Below are positions 55,378 to 63,787 of a stretch of 64,000 bases of DNA, in pieces. Under the pieces are notes generated by a model. The model had not been told where the DNA came from, made no database searches, and was given only the letters and a program-made list of their open reading frames with translations. Each line of letters begins with the position of its first letter. Position 1 is the stretch's first letter. Location: NCBI GenBank assembly GCA_028870665.1, contig JAGWPB010000005.1:1-64000 (forward strand). The letters run 5' to 3'. This DNA comes from Lysobacteraceae bacterium (GTDB lineage Bacteria > Pseudomonadota > Gammaproteobacteria > Xanthomonadales > Rhodanobacteraceae). Both the position numbers and the translations under genes were made by a program.

Positions 55378-55950
55378 ATGGGCTATTTCGCCAACGCCGG
55401 CCAGATCCTGATCGTCTTCGCTTTCGGCGCCGTCATCGGCCTGTTCCTCCTGCGCCTGCTGGCCGAGGCGGCGCGGGTCGATTTCTACAATCCGATCTGC
55501 CAGTTCCTCTACCGCACCACGCACCCGCTGCTGGCGCCGCTGCGGCGGTTCGTTCCGAGCGTGCGCCGCATCAATCTGGCACCGCTGCTGCTGGCGTATC
55601 TGGCGGCGCTGCTGAAATGGGCGCTGCTGCTGGTGCTGGGCGGCCTCCGCCCGGCCCTGGCCGGCCTGCTGCTGCTCGGACTGACCGAACTGGCCGACTA
55701 CCTGCTCGTGCTGTACATGGCGATGATCTTCGCCTGGTCGCTGATGAGCTTCCTCGCCGTCGACAGCCCGCACCCGCTGGTGCCGTTCATGGGCAAGCTG
55801 GTCGGGCCGGTGCTGCGTCCGCTGCGGCGCGTACTGCCGACTCCCGGCGGCATCGATTTTTCGCCGGCACTGGCGATCCTGCTGATCCTGCTGGCGCGCG
55901 CGCTGGTGGTGCAGCCGATGTTCGATTTCGGTACCGCGCTCGCGCGCTGA
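55378..55950 (+). CDS. YggT family membrane protein
   Basis: The 190-residue protein contains two YggT units, each with a hydrophobic helix pair and a conserved amphipathic phrase (FLYRTTHPLLAPLRRFVP and FMGKLVGPVLRPLRRVLP). About four transmembrane segments are visible. The family has been linked to osmotic tolerance and to cell-division or thylakoid proteins elsewhere, but its function in proteobacteria is not settled. The order yggS-proC-yggT is widely conserved. Confidence 0.9.
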   Translation: MGYFANAGQILIVFAFGAVIGLFLLRLLAEAARVDFYNPICQFLYRTTHPLLAPLRRFVPSVRRINLAPLLLAYLAALLKWALLLVLGGLRPALAGLLLLGLTELADYLLVLYMAMIFAWSLMSFLAVDSPHPLVPFMGKLVGPVLRPLRRVLPTPGGIDFSPALAILLILLARALVVQPMFDFGTALAR

Positions 55951-55999
55951 GCGCGACGTGGGGAGTATCCTCGGCGACATGATGCTTGCGGAGACAGCC

Positions 56000-56455
56000 A
56001 TGTCGAGGATGCGGATTCGGGCGGCGCGTTTCATCGCCACCGCGCTGCTGGCGCTGCTCCTGCTGCCCGTCGCGGCGCACGCCGACAGCCAGCGCAACGG
56101 CGACTTCATCGTCTATTACAGCGCCATCAGCAGCACCCTGATCACGCCCGCGGTGGCGCAAGCCAATGACCTCAGGCGCGGCAGGCACATCGGCCTGATC
56201 AACATCGCGGTCAAACGCGGCCTCGATCCGGCCCGTGCCGCACCGGTGCCGGCGACGATCAGCGGCAGCGTGCGCAACCTCAGCGACCAGAGCACCACGC
56301 TGCACTTCCGCGCGGTCAGCGAACCCGGCGCCGTCTACTACCTGGCCGAGTTTCCGGTCAGCGGCATCGACACCCTGCGCTTCGATCTGCGCGTGCGGCC
56401 GGCCGGCGGCGGCGTGATCCCGGTGTCCTTCAGCCGCGATTTCAATACCGACTGA
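56000..56455 (+). CDS. DUF4426 family periplasmic protein
   Basis: The ATG at 56000 follows GGAGACAGCC, a good Shine-Dalgarno. The 151-residue product has a signal peptide ending near VAAHADS, and a beta-rich mature domain (NGDFIVYYSAISSTLITPAVA, NIAVKRG, YLAEFPVSGIDTLRFD) matching DUF4426. Function is unknown. In Pseudomonas this gene follows metX-metW after proC-yggT; metX and metW are missing here, yet the DUF4426 gene keeps its place. Confidence 0.85.
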   Translation: MSRMRIRAARFIATALLALLLLPVAAHADSQRNGDFIVYYSAISSTLITPAVAQANDLRRGRHIGLINIAVKRGLDPARAAPVPATISGSVRNLSDQSTTLHFRAVSEPGAVYYLAEFPVSGIDTLRFDLRVRPAGGGVIPVSFSRDFNTD

Positions 56456-56464
56456 GACGCGGCC

Positions 56465-57181
56465 ATGGCGGGCATGGACAGCCACCGCATCGTGCTGCTG
56501 CGGCATGCGCAGGCCAACTGGGGCGGCGCCGATTATGACCTGCTCTCGGAGCGCGGCCAGGCCCAGGCAGCCGCGCTGGGGGACTGGCTTGCCGCAGCGG
56601 CGCCGTGGAACTTCACCAGCGTCTGGCGTGGCCGTCAGCGTCGCCACGCCGATACCCTGGACGCGATCGCGCGCGCCTGCGCGCGCGCCGGATGCGCGCT
56701 GCCGGCGCCGACGGTCGCCGCCGACTGGGACGAGTTCGACCCCGCGGCGCTGCTGACGGGCTTTCGTACCCGGACGCCCGATCATCCGGCGCTGGCGGCG
56801 CTGAAGCATGCACCGGCGCCGGGTGAGGCGCGCGCACTGCTGGCCGCCGTGTTCGATGCCTGGCGACTCGGAGCGCTCGACGGCAGCGTGCCCGAGACCT
56901 GGTCGACCTTCGCCGCACGCATCACCACGGCGCGCCGGCGGGTCGTGCTCGAGAGTCCGCCCGGCGCGGTACTGGTGGTCAGCTCGGGCGGCGCGATCGC
57001 GCGCTGCGCGCAGGCCGCGCTCGATCTCTCCGATGCGCGCATGATCGAGCTCAATCTCGGCCTCGCCAACAGCGCGCTCAGCGAATTCACGGCGCGCGGG
57101 GAACACTGGAGCCTGCTCAGCTGGAACACGCTTCCCCACCTCGCCAGCGGTGCCGCGCGCGTGCTGGCGAGCCACTACTGA
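56465..57181 (+). CDS. Histidine phosphatase superfamily protein
   Basis: The 238-residue protein begins with the phosphoglycerate-mutase-like motif [13 protein letters not shown], where the RHA histidine is the phospho-acceptor, and later has [11 protein letters not shown] in place of the usual second-histidine motif, so the second catalytic His is replaced by Ser-Gly. That change may lower or alter activity. It lies 9 bp after the DUF4426 gene and 7 bp before the acyl-CoA dehydrogenase gene, so it may be part of the same transcript. The substrate is unknown. Confidence 0.82.
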   Translation: MAGMDSHRIVLLRHAQANWGGADYDLLSERGQAQAAALGDWLAAAAPWNFTSVWRGRQRRHADTLDAIARACARAGCALPAPTVAADWDEFDPAALLTGFRTRTPDHPALAALKHAPAPGEARALLAAVFDAWRLGALDGSVPETWSTFAARITTARRRVVLESPPGAVLVVSSGGAIARCAQAALDLSDARMIELNLGLANSALSEFTARGEHWSLLSWNTLPHLASGAARVLASHY

Positions 57182-57188
57182 GGTTCGC

Positions 57189-58421
57189 ATGACCGCCGTC
57201 GATCTGTTCCCGCCCAGTCCGCGTGCCGCCGAACTCGCACAGCGGCTGGACATCTTCATGCGCGAGCGCGTGCTGCCCGCCGAGAGCGGGTTCGCCGCCT
57301 GGGACGCCGATCCGGCGCGGCGCTGGCAGGTGCCGCCACGGCTCGAGGAGCTGAAGGACGCCGCGCGCACCGAAGGCCTGTGGAACCTGTTCCTGCCCGA
57401 CCCCGAGCGGGGTGCGGGGCTGAGCAATCTCGAGTACGCGCCGCTGGCGGCGATCATGGGCCGCTCGCTGTGCGCGCCCGAAGTCTTCAACTGCAGCGCT
57501 CCCGACACCGGCAACATGGAGGTGCTGTTGAACTACGGCAGCGCGGCGCAGCAGGCGCGCTGGCTGGAACCGCTGCTGGCCGGCCGCACCCGCTCCGGCT
57601 TCGCGATGACCGAGCCGGACGTCGCCAGCTCGGACGCCACCAACATCGCCGCGCGCATCGAGCGCGACGGCGACGATTACGTCGTGCATGCGCGCAAATG
57701 GTGGACCACCGGGGCCGGCGATCCGCGCTGCGCATTCTTCATCGTGATGGGCGTGACCGACGCGAGCGCGCCACTGCATCGCCGCCACAGCATGCTGATC
57801 GTGCCGCGCGACGCGCCCGGCGTGCGCCTGGTGCGGCCGCTGACGGTGTTCGGCTACGACGACGCGCCGCAAGGTCACGGCGAGGTGGCATTCGATGCCG
57901 TGCGCGTGCCTGCCGATCATCTGATCCTGGGCGAGGGCTGCGGCTTCGAGATCGCCCAGGGCCGTCTGGGGCCGGGCCGCATCCATCACTGCATGCGCCT
58001 GATCGGCCTGGCCGAGCGCGCGCTGCAGGCGATGATCGAGCGCGCGCGCGACCGCGTCGCCTTCGGCCGGCCGCTGGCGGCGCAGGGCCTGGTGCAGGCC
58101 GCGATCGCCGAGTCGCGCTGCGCAATCGAGCAGGCGCGACTGCTGACCCTGGCCGCTGCAGCCGCACTCGATCGTCATGGCGCCAGGGGCGCGCGCGAGG
58201 CGATCGGCATGATCAAGATCGTCGCGCCGCGCATGGCCTGCGGGGTAATCGACCGCGCCATCCAGATCCATGGCGGCGCGGGGCTCGGCGGCGACCATTT
58301 CCTCGCTCACGCCTATGCCGCGGCGCGCGCGCTGCGCATCGCCGACGGCCCCGACGAGGTGCACCTGGCCGCGCTGGCCAAGCTGCAGCTGCGCGATCCC
58401 GGCGCCCATCGTGGAGCATGA
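57189..58421 (+). CDS. Acyl-CoA dehydrogenase, ACAD10/11-like
   Basis: The 410-residue flavoprotein has the N-terminal helical domain, the flavin-binding [27 protein letters not shown], and a C-terminal domain with [10 protein letters not shown]. The phrase [12 protein letters not shown] is characteristic of the dehydrogenase part of ACAD10/ACAD11. The next gene, overlapping by 11 bp, encodes the kinase domain that is fused in front of this dehydrogenase in animal ACAD10/11. The pair therefore probably acts on 4-hydroxyacyl-CoAs; that is inference from the family. Confidence 0.88.
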   Translation: MTAVDLFPPSPRAAELAQRLDIFMRERVLPAESGFAAWDADPARRWQVPPRLEELKDAARTEGLWNLFLPDPERGAGLSNLEYAPLAAIMGRSLCAPEVFNCSAPDTGNMEVLLNYGSAAQQARWLEPLLAGRTRSGFAMTEPDVASSDATNIAARIERDGDDYVVHARKWWTTGAGDPRCAFFIVMGVTDASAPLHRRHSMLIVPRDAPGVRLVRPLTVFGYDDAPQGHGEVAFDAVRVPADHLILGEGCGFEIAQGRLGPGRIHHCMRLIGLAERALQAMIERARDRVAFGRPLAAQGLVQAAIAESRCAIEQARLLTLAAAAALDRHGARGAREAIGMIKIVAPRMACGVIDRAIQIHGGAGLGGDHFLAHAYAAARALRIADGPDEVHLAALAKLQLRDPGAHRGA

Positions 58422-59451
58422 GACCGTGCCGGGTGCTCTCGATCTGCCCCTCGACGCACTCGGTGCCTGGCTGGCGACGCGGCTGCCGGATTTGGTCGGC
58501 CCGCTGCGCGCCACCCGGTTCAAGGGCGGCCAGTCCAACCCCACTTTCCTGATCGAGAGCGCCTCGGCGCGCTGCGTGCTGCGGCGCAAGCCGCCCGGTG
58601 CGCTGCTGGCCTCGGCGCACGCGATCGATCGCGAATTCCGCGTGCTGAGCGCGCTGCACGGCGGCACGATCCCGGTGCCGCGGCCGCTGCTGTATTGCGC
58701 CGACGCCGGCATCATCGGCAGCGCCTTTTATCTGATGGAAGCCGTCGACGGCCGCGTCGCGATCGACCCCGCGCTGCCCGGCTGGAACACGCGCGACCGC
58801 AGCGCGGGCTACGCCGCGATCCTCGCCGCGCTGACGGCGCTGGCCGGACTCGATGTCGATGCCGCGGGGCTGGCGGACTACGGCAAGCCCGGCAACTACT
58901 TCGCGCGTCAGGTGGCGCGCTGGAGCGGGCAATACCGCGCCAGCGAAACCGCGCGGATCGAACCGATGGACGCGCTGATCGCCGCCCTGCCCGGCGCGGT
59001 GCCCGCCGACGACGGCCGCATCGCCCTGGTGCACGGCGATTTCCGCGTCGACAACCTGGTCTGGGACACCGCGGCCCCGATGCTGCACGCGGTGCTCGAC
59101 TGGGAGCTGTCGACGCTGGGCCATCCGTACGCCGATATCAGCTACTTCTGCATGGCGTTGCGCCTGCCGCGCAACCCGGTGCTGCCGGGGCTGGCCGGCA
59201 TCGATCGTGCCACGCTGGGAATTCCCTCCGAAGCCGAGTTGCTCGACGGGTACAGGGCACGCACCGGGCTCGACCCGCGCCCGCACTGGCCGTTCCTGTT
59301 GGCCTTCCAGTTCTTCCGCCTGGCCGCGATCGCACAGGGCGTCGCCCGGCGCGCGGCGCAGGGCAATGCCTCCAGCGTGCAGGCGACGCAAGCCGGCGCG
59401 ATGACGCGCACGATCGCGGAACTCGGTGTGCAGGCGCTGTCCTCGGACTAG
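58411..59451 (+). CDS. Phosphotransferase (APH family), ACAD11 kinase-like
   Basis: A GTG at 58411 (or 58426) starts about 346 residues. The kinase fold shows [13 protein letters not shown] (glycine-rich loop), LRRKPPG with the ATP-binding Lys, the catalytic loop [13 protein letters not shown] (HGDxxxxN) and the DWE metal motif in [12 protein letters not shown]. This subgroup matches the N-terminal kinase domain of ACAD10/11 and bacterial enzymes that phosphorylate 4-hydroxyacyl-CoA. Antibiotic phosphorylation is not indicated. It overlaps the dehydrogenase gene. Confidence 0.88.
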   Translation: MEHETVPGALDLPLDALGAWLATRLPDLVGPLRATRFKGGQSNPTFLIESASARCVLRRKPPGALLASAHAIDREFRVLSALHGGTIPVPRPLLYCADAGIIGSAFYLMEAVDGRVAIDPALPGWNTRDRSAGYAAILAALTALAGLDVDAAGLADYGKPGNYFARQVARWSGQYRASETARIEPMDALIAALPGAVPADDGRIALVHGDFRVDNLVWDTAAPMLHAVLDWELSTLGHPYADISYFCMALRLPRNPVLPGLAGIDRATLGIPSEAELLDGYRARTGLDPRPHWPFLLAFQFFRLAAIAQGVARRAAQGNASSVQATQAGAMTRTIAELGVQALSSD

Positions 59452-59497
59452 TGTCGCGGCGCGACGCCCGTACGAACCGTTGCCGGCGCGAGATCGA

Positions 59498-60295
59498 TCA
59501 GTCGTGACGCCGCGCCCAGGCCGCGATGCGCGCGTGGATCGCGTCGACGCCGTCGAACAGCGCCGCCGGACCGGGCTGCAGGATGATCGGCGACTTGATC
59601 TCGTGCAGCTCGCCGTCACGTACGGCCGGGATCGCCGCCCAGCCCGGGCGTGCCGCCACCTGCTCGGGGCGAAAACGCTTGCCGCACCACGAACCGAGGA
59701 TCACCTGCGGCGCGCGCCGGACCACCTCGCCGGGGTCGACGAGAATGCGCGAGCGCGCCAGCGACTGCGCCGCCAACTCGGGGAACACATCGTCGCCGCC
59801 GGCGACGCGGATCAGCTCGGCCACCCAGCGGATACCGCTGATGGGCGGATCGTCCCACTCCTCGAAATACACGCGCGGCCGGCGCGGCAGGCCCGCCGCC
59901 CTGGCGGCCACGGCGGCCAGATGCGCCTCGGCCTCGCGTGCGTACCCATCGGCTCGATCCGCCGCGCCGACCAGGGCACCCAGCCGGCGGATGTAATCGA
60001 GGATGCCCGCCACGCTGCGGTGATTGCTGATCCACACCTCGACGCCGGCCTTGATCAGCGCCTGCGCGATGTCGGCCTGGATGTCGGAAAAGCCGATCGC
60101 GAGGTCGGGCTCGAGCGCGAGGATGGCATCGATCTTCGCGCTGGTGAAAGCACTGACCTTGGGTTTTTCGCGCCGCGCCCGCGGCGGTCGCACGGTGAAC
60201 CCGGAGATGCCGACGATGCGGTCCTGCTCGCCCAGCGCGTAGAGGACCTCGGTAGGCTCCTCGGTCAGGCAGACGATGCGCTGCGGGCCATGCAT
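59498..60295 (-). CDS. BtuF-like cobalamin-binding protein without signal peptide
   Basis: The ATG at 60295 begins RIVCLTEEPTEVLYALGEQD, the usual start of this subfamily. The 265-residue product is one periplasmic-binding-protein fold of the BtuF/FhuD type (INRIVSL-like opening, ILALEPDLAIGFSDIQADI, GSWCGKRF). No signal peptide or lipobox precedes it in any upstream in-frame extension, so it appears cytoplasmic. No btuC, btuD or TonB-dependent receptor gene is near. The ligand may be cobalamin or another corrinoid, or iron-chelate; the name is by family only. Confidence 0.8.
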   Translation of the reverse strand: MHGPQRIVCLTEEPTEVLYALGEQDRIVGISGFTVRPPRARREKPKVSAFTSAKIDAILALEPDLAIGFSDIQADIAQALIKAGVEVWISNHRSVAGILDYIRRLGALVGAADRADGYAREAEAHLAAVAARAAGLPRRPRVYFEEWDDPPISGIRWVAELIRVAGGDDVFPELAAQSLARSRILVDPGEVVRRAPQVILGSWCGKRFRPEQVAARPGWAAIPAVRDGELHEIKSPIILQPGPAALFDGVDAIHARIAAWARRHD

Positions 60296-60609
60296 GGTTC
60301 GGAACTCGGTCAGGCCGGGAAGTGAAGCGGGCTGCCTTGCACGGCAGCACGCGCGGACGAGCGCCTGGCCAGGGCAGGCCGGACAGACGCCACGCACCGG
60401 GGATGAGCAGTTCGCAAAGGATTCGGGAAAAGTCTGGGAATCTGACAACAAAACGCAAGCTCTATCGTTTGCCTTGCAGGTGGCGCAGCCGAACCGGAGC
60501 GCACGCAGCGCGACGCGCAGCAGCCAAGGGCCCCGCGCCGGGCTCGGGAAGACGGCCCGTTTCCCCGCACGCAGTTGCCGATTTGCGCATCACGGTCCCC
60601 ACTCCCGCC
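60296..60609 (-). other. 314-bp leader and promoter region of the BtuF-like gene
   Basis: This stretch lies between the pdxH stop and the BtuF-like start. It contains an unusually AT-rich patch at about 60420-60475, a hairpin GCTGCC-TTGCAC-GGCAGC (60331-60348) and the palindrome CCTGGCCAGG near 60363-60374. I looked for a cobalamin riboswitch and did not find the B12 box. No coding frame is convincing. Confidence 0.45.
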
Positions 60610-61209
60610 TTACGGGTACAACAGCCGCTGCGTCCAGGCGCCGTCTCGCCATTCCCAGCGCACGCGCCGGTGCAGGCGGTGCTGCGCTCCATGCCAGAAT
60701 TCGACCGCGTCGGCCTCGACCCGATAGCCGCCCCAGTGCGGCGGTCGCGGCACGTCGCGGCCGGCGAATTCGCGCTCGTAGCGGGCGACGCGTGCGTCGA
60801 AAGCTTCGCGATCGGGCAGCACCTGCGACTGCAACGAGGCCCAGGCGCCGATCTGGCTGCCGCGCGGGCGGGTGGCGAAATAGGCGTCGGACTCCGCCGC
60901 GCTCAACCGGGCGACCTCGCCCTCGACGCGCACCTGGACGCCGCCCGCCGCGGGATCGCCGGCCGTCTTCCAGTGGAAGCACAGCGCCACCTGCGGATAG
61001 GCGTCGATCTCGGCGCCCTTGGCGCTGTCGTAATTGGTGTAGAAGCAGAAGCCGCGCGCGTCGACATCCTTCAGCAGCACGATCCGCGCCGCGATGCGGC
61101 CGGCGCCGTCCCGGGTCGCGAGGGTCATCGCGGTCGGCTCGGGATCTCCGGCGGCACGGGCCTGATCAAGCAGAGCGCGGAAGGTCTCGAGGATTTCGGG
61201 ATTCAGCAT
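60610..61209 (-). CDS. pdxH: Pyridoxine/pyridoxamine 5'-phosphate oxidase
   Basis: The ATG at 61209 gives 199 residues. The FMN split-barrel fold shows PTAMTLATRDGAGRIAARIVLLK, FYTNYDSAKG, FHWKTA and the C-terminal signature WGGYRVEADAVEFWHG with LHRRVRW, which bind PLP and FMN. It oxidises PNP and PMP to pyridoxal phosphate, whose level YggS (53 kb) helps control. It is not in an evident operon with the flanking genes. Confidence 0.95.
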   Translation of the reverse strand: MLNPEILETFRALLDQARAAGDPEPTAMTLATRDGAGRIAARIVLLKDVDARGFCFYTNYDSAKGAEIDAYPQVALCFHWKTAGDPAAGGVQVRVEGEVARLSAAESDAYFATRPRGSQIGAWASLQSQVLPDREAFDARVARYEREFAGRDVPRPPHWGGYRVEADAVEFWHGAQHRLHRRVRWEWRDGAWTQRLLYP

Positions 61210-61326
61210 GGCGGGAGCAGATCGCAAGGAGTGATCGGACCGGGCGGGAGGCGGCGCCGGAAATGCGGGCGGCGGACGGCAAGGCGACAACGGTGCGCGC
61301 AGCGCTGGTGCACAGCGGATCCAGCT

Positions 61327-62025
61327 TCAGGCCTGCTCGAGACGGTAGCCGTGCTGGTAGACCGCGGTCAGCTTCCAGCCGTGTTCGCCGGTGAGCTCGA
61401 GCTTCTTGCGCAGGCGGCTGACGTGAGTGTCGACCGTGCGCGTGGTGATCGTCGGGCTGAGATTCCAGACGTTCTCCAGCAGCGCGTCACGGCTGACGAT
61501 GCGGCCGTGGCGGCGGAACAGGTAGCTGGCCAGCTCGAACTCGCGCTGGGTCAGTTCGATGTCGCGGTCGAGGATGCGCACGCGGCGGCGGGTCAGGTCC
61601 ACCGCGTAAGGCGGAATCTCCATCTGCGCCGCGGCGTCGGCTTCGCCGGCGCGCCGGCGCAGCACGGCAGCGACGCGCGCCAGCAATTCACCCTGCTTGG
61701 GCGGCTTGACCACATAGTCGTCGGCGCCGGCCTCGAGCCCGCGCACGATGTCGGATTCGGAGGCGCGCGCGGTCAGGAACACCACCGGCAGGTCGGCGTT
61801 TCCGGCGGTGCGGATCCATTCCAGCACCTCCAGGCCGCTGGCATCCGGCAGCATCCAGTCGAGCAGCAGAAGGTCCACGCCCTCGCTGCCGAGGCCGCGG
61901 CGGAACTCGGCGGCGCTGGCGAAGATCCGCGTGTCGTAACCGGCGCCTTCCAGCCACAGCTGGATCAGGGCCGCCTGCTCGACGTCGTCCTCGAGCGATC
62001 CGATCACCAGTCCCCGCTTGCTCAT
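61327..62025 (-). CDS. OmpR/PhoB-family response regulator (orphan)
   Basis: The 232-residue protein has an N-terminal receiver (about 5-120) with the phosphoacceptor Asp in LLLLDWMLPDASG, LTARAS and VVKPPKQGEL, and a C-terminal winged helix (about 130-230) with LTQREFELASYLF and TRTVDTHVSRLRKKL. The receiver starts SLEDDVEQA, keeping the acidic pair. No sensor kinase is adjacent. Its targets are unknown; dodecin upstream on the same strand is 42 bp away and could be co-transcribed. Confidence 0.9.
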   Translation of the reverse strand: MSKRGLVIGSLEDDVEQAALIQLWLEGAGYDTRIFASAAEFRRGLGSEGVDLLLLDWMLPDASGLEVLEWIRTAGNADLPVVFLTARASESDIVRGLEAGADDYVVKPPKQGELLARVAAVLRRRAGEADAAAQMEIPPYAVDLTRRRVRILDRDIELTQREFELASYLFRRHGRIVSRDALLENVWNLSPTITTRTVDTHVSRLRKKLELTGEHGWKLTAVYQHGYRLEQA

Positions 62026-62067
62026 CCGGAGCGCCCCCTCGTCATGCCCATGGTTGCGTCCTCGCGA

Positions 62068-62271
62068 TCAGTCGACCACGAAGCTGATGCGCATGCTGAC
62101 GCGCCATCCGCGAATGCTGCCGTCATTGTCGGTGTCGACCTTGATGTCGCTGACCCACGCGCCCTGGATGTTGTTCACCGACTGCGACACCTTGGCCAGG
62201 CCCTGCTGCACGGCATCCTCGATGCCCAGCGGGGAGGACGCGCTGATCTCGATCACTTTCGCAACCGACAT
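62068..62271 (-). CDS. Dodecin family flavin-binding protein
   Basis: This 67-residue protein has the dodecin pattern KVIEISASSPLGIEDAVQQG with later VSDIKVDTD and WRVSMRISF. Dodecins form hollow dodecamers that store riboflavin, FAD or CoA. GAGGAGGG about five bases before the ATG is the strongest Shine-Dalgarno in the window, and a palindrome CGGGGATCCCCG lies just upstream. TACACT at 62337-62332 may be the -10. High expression or stress control is plausible. Confidence 0.92.
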   Translation of the reverse strand: MSVAKVIEISASSPLGIEDAVQQGLAKVSQSVNNIQGAWVSDIKVDTDNDGSIRGWRVSMRISFVVD

Positions 62272-62365
62272 GCCACACCCTCCTCACCGGGGATCCCCGC
62301 GCCACGCCGGCATCGGATAGCGCGCGCCCGCAGTGTAACAAAGATTTGCAGGGCTTCCGGCGCGT

Positions 62366-63199
62366 TCAGGACGTGCCGATCAGCGCCGCGTAACCGCGGC
62401 GCGCATCGGTCCAGACCGGCACGAAACCGCTGGCGCGCAGTCGCGCATTCGACAGCCGCTTGTTGCCGATGCCGGCCGGTGCCGGCCCCGCGCCCGGCGC
62501 CGGGGCACCGAGCATTTCGGCCAGGGCGGCATACAGCTCGGACTGCGGCAGCGGCAAGTCGTCGCAGCCCAGATACAGCTGCGCCGGCGCCGGCAGCGAG
62601 AGCAGGTGATCGAGGGCGGCGGCGGCATCATCGACCTGCATGCGATTGACGTAGAACGGCGGGTCGCGCGGCGCCATGGCACGGCCGGCACGCAGCTCGT
62701 CGAGCACCCGTGCGCGCCCCGGGCCATACAGGCCGGCCAGGCGCAGGACCGGCTGGCCCGGCAATCGCGACCGCCACAGCGCCTCGGCCTCGAGCAGGAT
62801 GGCGCCGTTGAATCCCGGCGGCGCCGGCGGCGTGTCCTCGTCCACCCAGGCGCCGGCGTGCTCGCCGTACACCGCACTGGACGTGACCAGCACGGCGCGC
62901 TCGAGCGTGGCGTGATCGAGACGTTCGAGCAGCGCGCCGAGACCCTCCCCGTAGACGCGCCGGTACGCCTGCGGGGTGCGTGCGTCCGGAGCCGGCAGAT
63001 AGACCAGGCGGGTGATCCCCTGCGGCAACACGGCCAGGCTGGCCGGATCGCCGAGATCCGCGACCAGCGGCACGACGCCGGCCGGCAACGCGCCGACGCT
63101 GCGGCGCAGCCCGAGCACGCGCTCACCGCGCAGCACCAGCCGGCGCGCCAGCCGCGTGCCGACGTCGCCGCAGCCGGCGATGAGCGTCAGGCCGGTCAT
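62366..63199 (-). CDS. NAD(P)-dependent SDR family oxidoreductase, YeeZ-like
   Basis: The 277-residue protein is an extended-type short-chain dehydrogenase. The N-terminal loop LTLIAGCGDVGTRLARRL is a Rossmann GxGxxG, LVYLPAP follows, and VTSSAVYGEHAG stands where the YxxxK motif is expected: the Tyr is present but the +4 Lys is not. The C-terminal section (PAGIGNKRLSNARLRASGF) is as in E. coli YeeZ. The substrate is unknown. GAGG precedes the ATG. It is divergent from aroK with a 42-bp gap. Confidence 0.85.
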   Translation of the reverse strand: MTGLTLIAGCGDVGTRLARRLVLRGERVLGLRRSVGALPAGVVPLVADLGDPASLAVLPQGITRLVYLPAPDARTPQAYRRVYGEGLGALLERLDHATLERAVLVTSSAVYGEHAGAWVDEDTPPAPPGFNGAILLEAEALWRSRLPGQPVLRLAGLYGPGRARVLDELRAGRAMAPRDPPFYVNRMQVDDAAAALDHLLSLPAPAQLYLGCDDLPLPQSELYAALAEMLGAPAPGAGPAPAGIGNKRLSNARLRASGFVPVWTDARRGYAALIGTS

Positions 63200-63229
63200 C
63201 GCATCCTCGCGCAGGACCGGCGGATCGGC

Positions 63230-63241
63230 TTTAATCGCGGC
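63230..63241 (+). promoter_or_regulatory. -10-like TTTAAT six bases before aroK
   Basis: TTTAAT (63230-63235) ends six bases before the aroK ATG inside a 42-bp divergent gap. There is no Shine-Dalgarno for aroK. The -35 is poor. The spacing fits a leaderless transcript. Confidence 0.4.
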
Positions 63242-63787
63242 ATGAATCCCTCGCGCAACCTGTTCCTGATCGGTCCGATGGGAGCGGGCAAGACCTCGAT
63301 CGGACGCCGCCTGGCCAACCGCCTCGAACTGCCGTTCGTGGATCTTGACCAGGCGATCGAGACCTATTGCGGCGCGCCGATCGCGACCATCTTCGACCTC
63401 GAGGGTGAAGCCGGCTTTCGCCGTCGCGAGACCGAAGCGCTGGGCGAGTGTAGCGAGCGGGCCGGCGTGGTGCTGGCCACCGGCGGCGGCGCGGTGCTGG
63501 CTGAAGCCAACCGGCGGCTGCTGTCGACGCGCGGCTATGTCTTGTTTCTGGATGCCGATGTGGAGCGCCAGCTCGAACGTCTGGCGCGCGACCGCGCCCG
63601 ACCCCTGCTGCGTGCACCGGACCGCCGCGCCCGCCTGGAGGCCCTGGCCGCCGAGCGCGGTCCGCTGTATCGCGCCAGCGCCGACCTGATCGTCGACAGC
63701 CGCCGCGAAGGGGTCGGCGCCGCCACCGCGCGCATCGCCGATCAGCTCGCGCAGCACTGGCGCCGCGACGTGGCCAGCGCGGCATGA
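63242..63787 (+). CDS. aroK: Shikimate kinase
   Basis: The 181-residue P-loop enzyme has Walker A GPMGAGKTSIG, the shikimate-binding DLDQAIE with the DxD pair, GFRRRETEAL and VVLATGGGAVL. It phosphorylates shikimate in chorismate synthesis. The stop overlaps the aroB start as ATGA, the conserved aroK-aroB pair. No pilQ or other pilus gene is upstream, where many gammaproteobacteria place pilMNOPQ; an SDR gene is there instead. Confidence 0.96.
   Translation: MNPSRNLFLIGPMGAGKTSIGRRLANRLELPFVDLDQAIETYCGAPIATIFDLEGEAGFRRRETEALGECSERAGVVLATGGGAVLAEANRRLLSTRGYVLFLDADVERQLERLARDRARPLLRAPDRRARLEALAAERGPLYRASADLIVDSRREGVGAATARIADQLAQHWRRDVASAA

Noticed and set aside
58411-59451. Aminoglycoside resistance kinase
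   Set aside because: It has the APH fold, but the context and the subgroup motifs point to an ACAD11-type acyl-CoA kinase.
60296-60610. Possible cobalamin riboswitch before the BtuF-like gene
   Set aside because: On the minus strand I could not find the conserved B12 box or the GGTGC/CCCCGC core, only generic GC hairpins.
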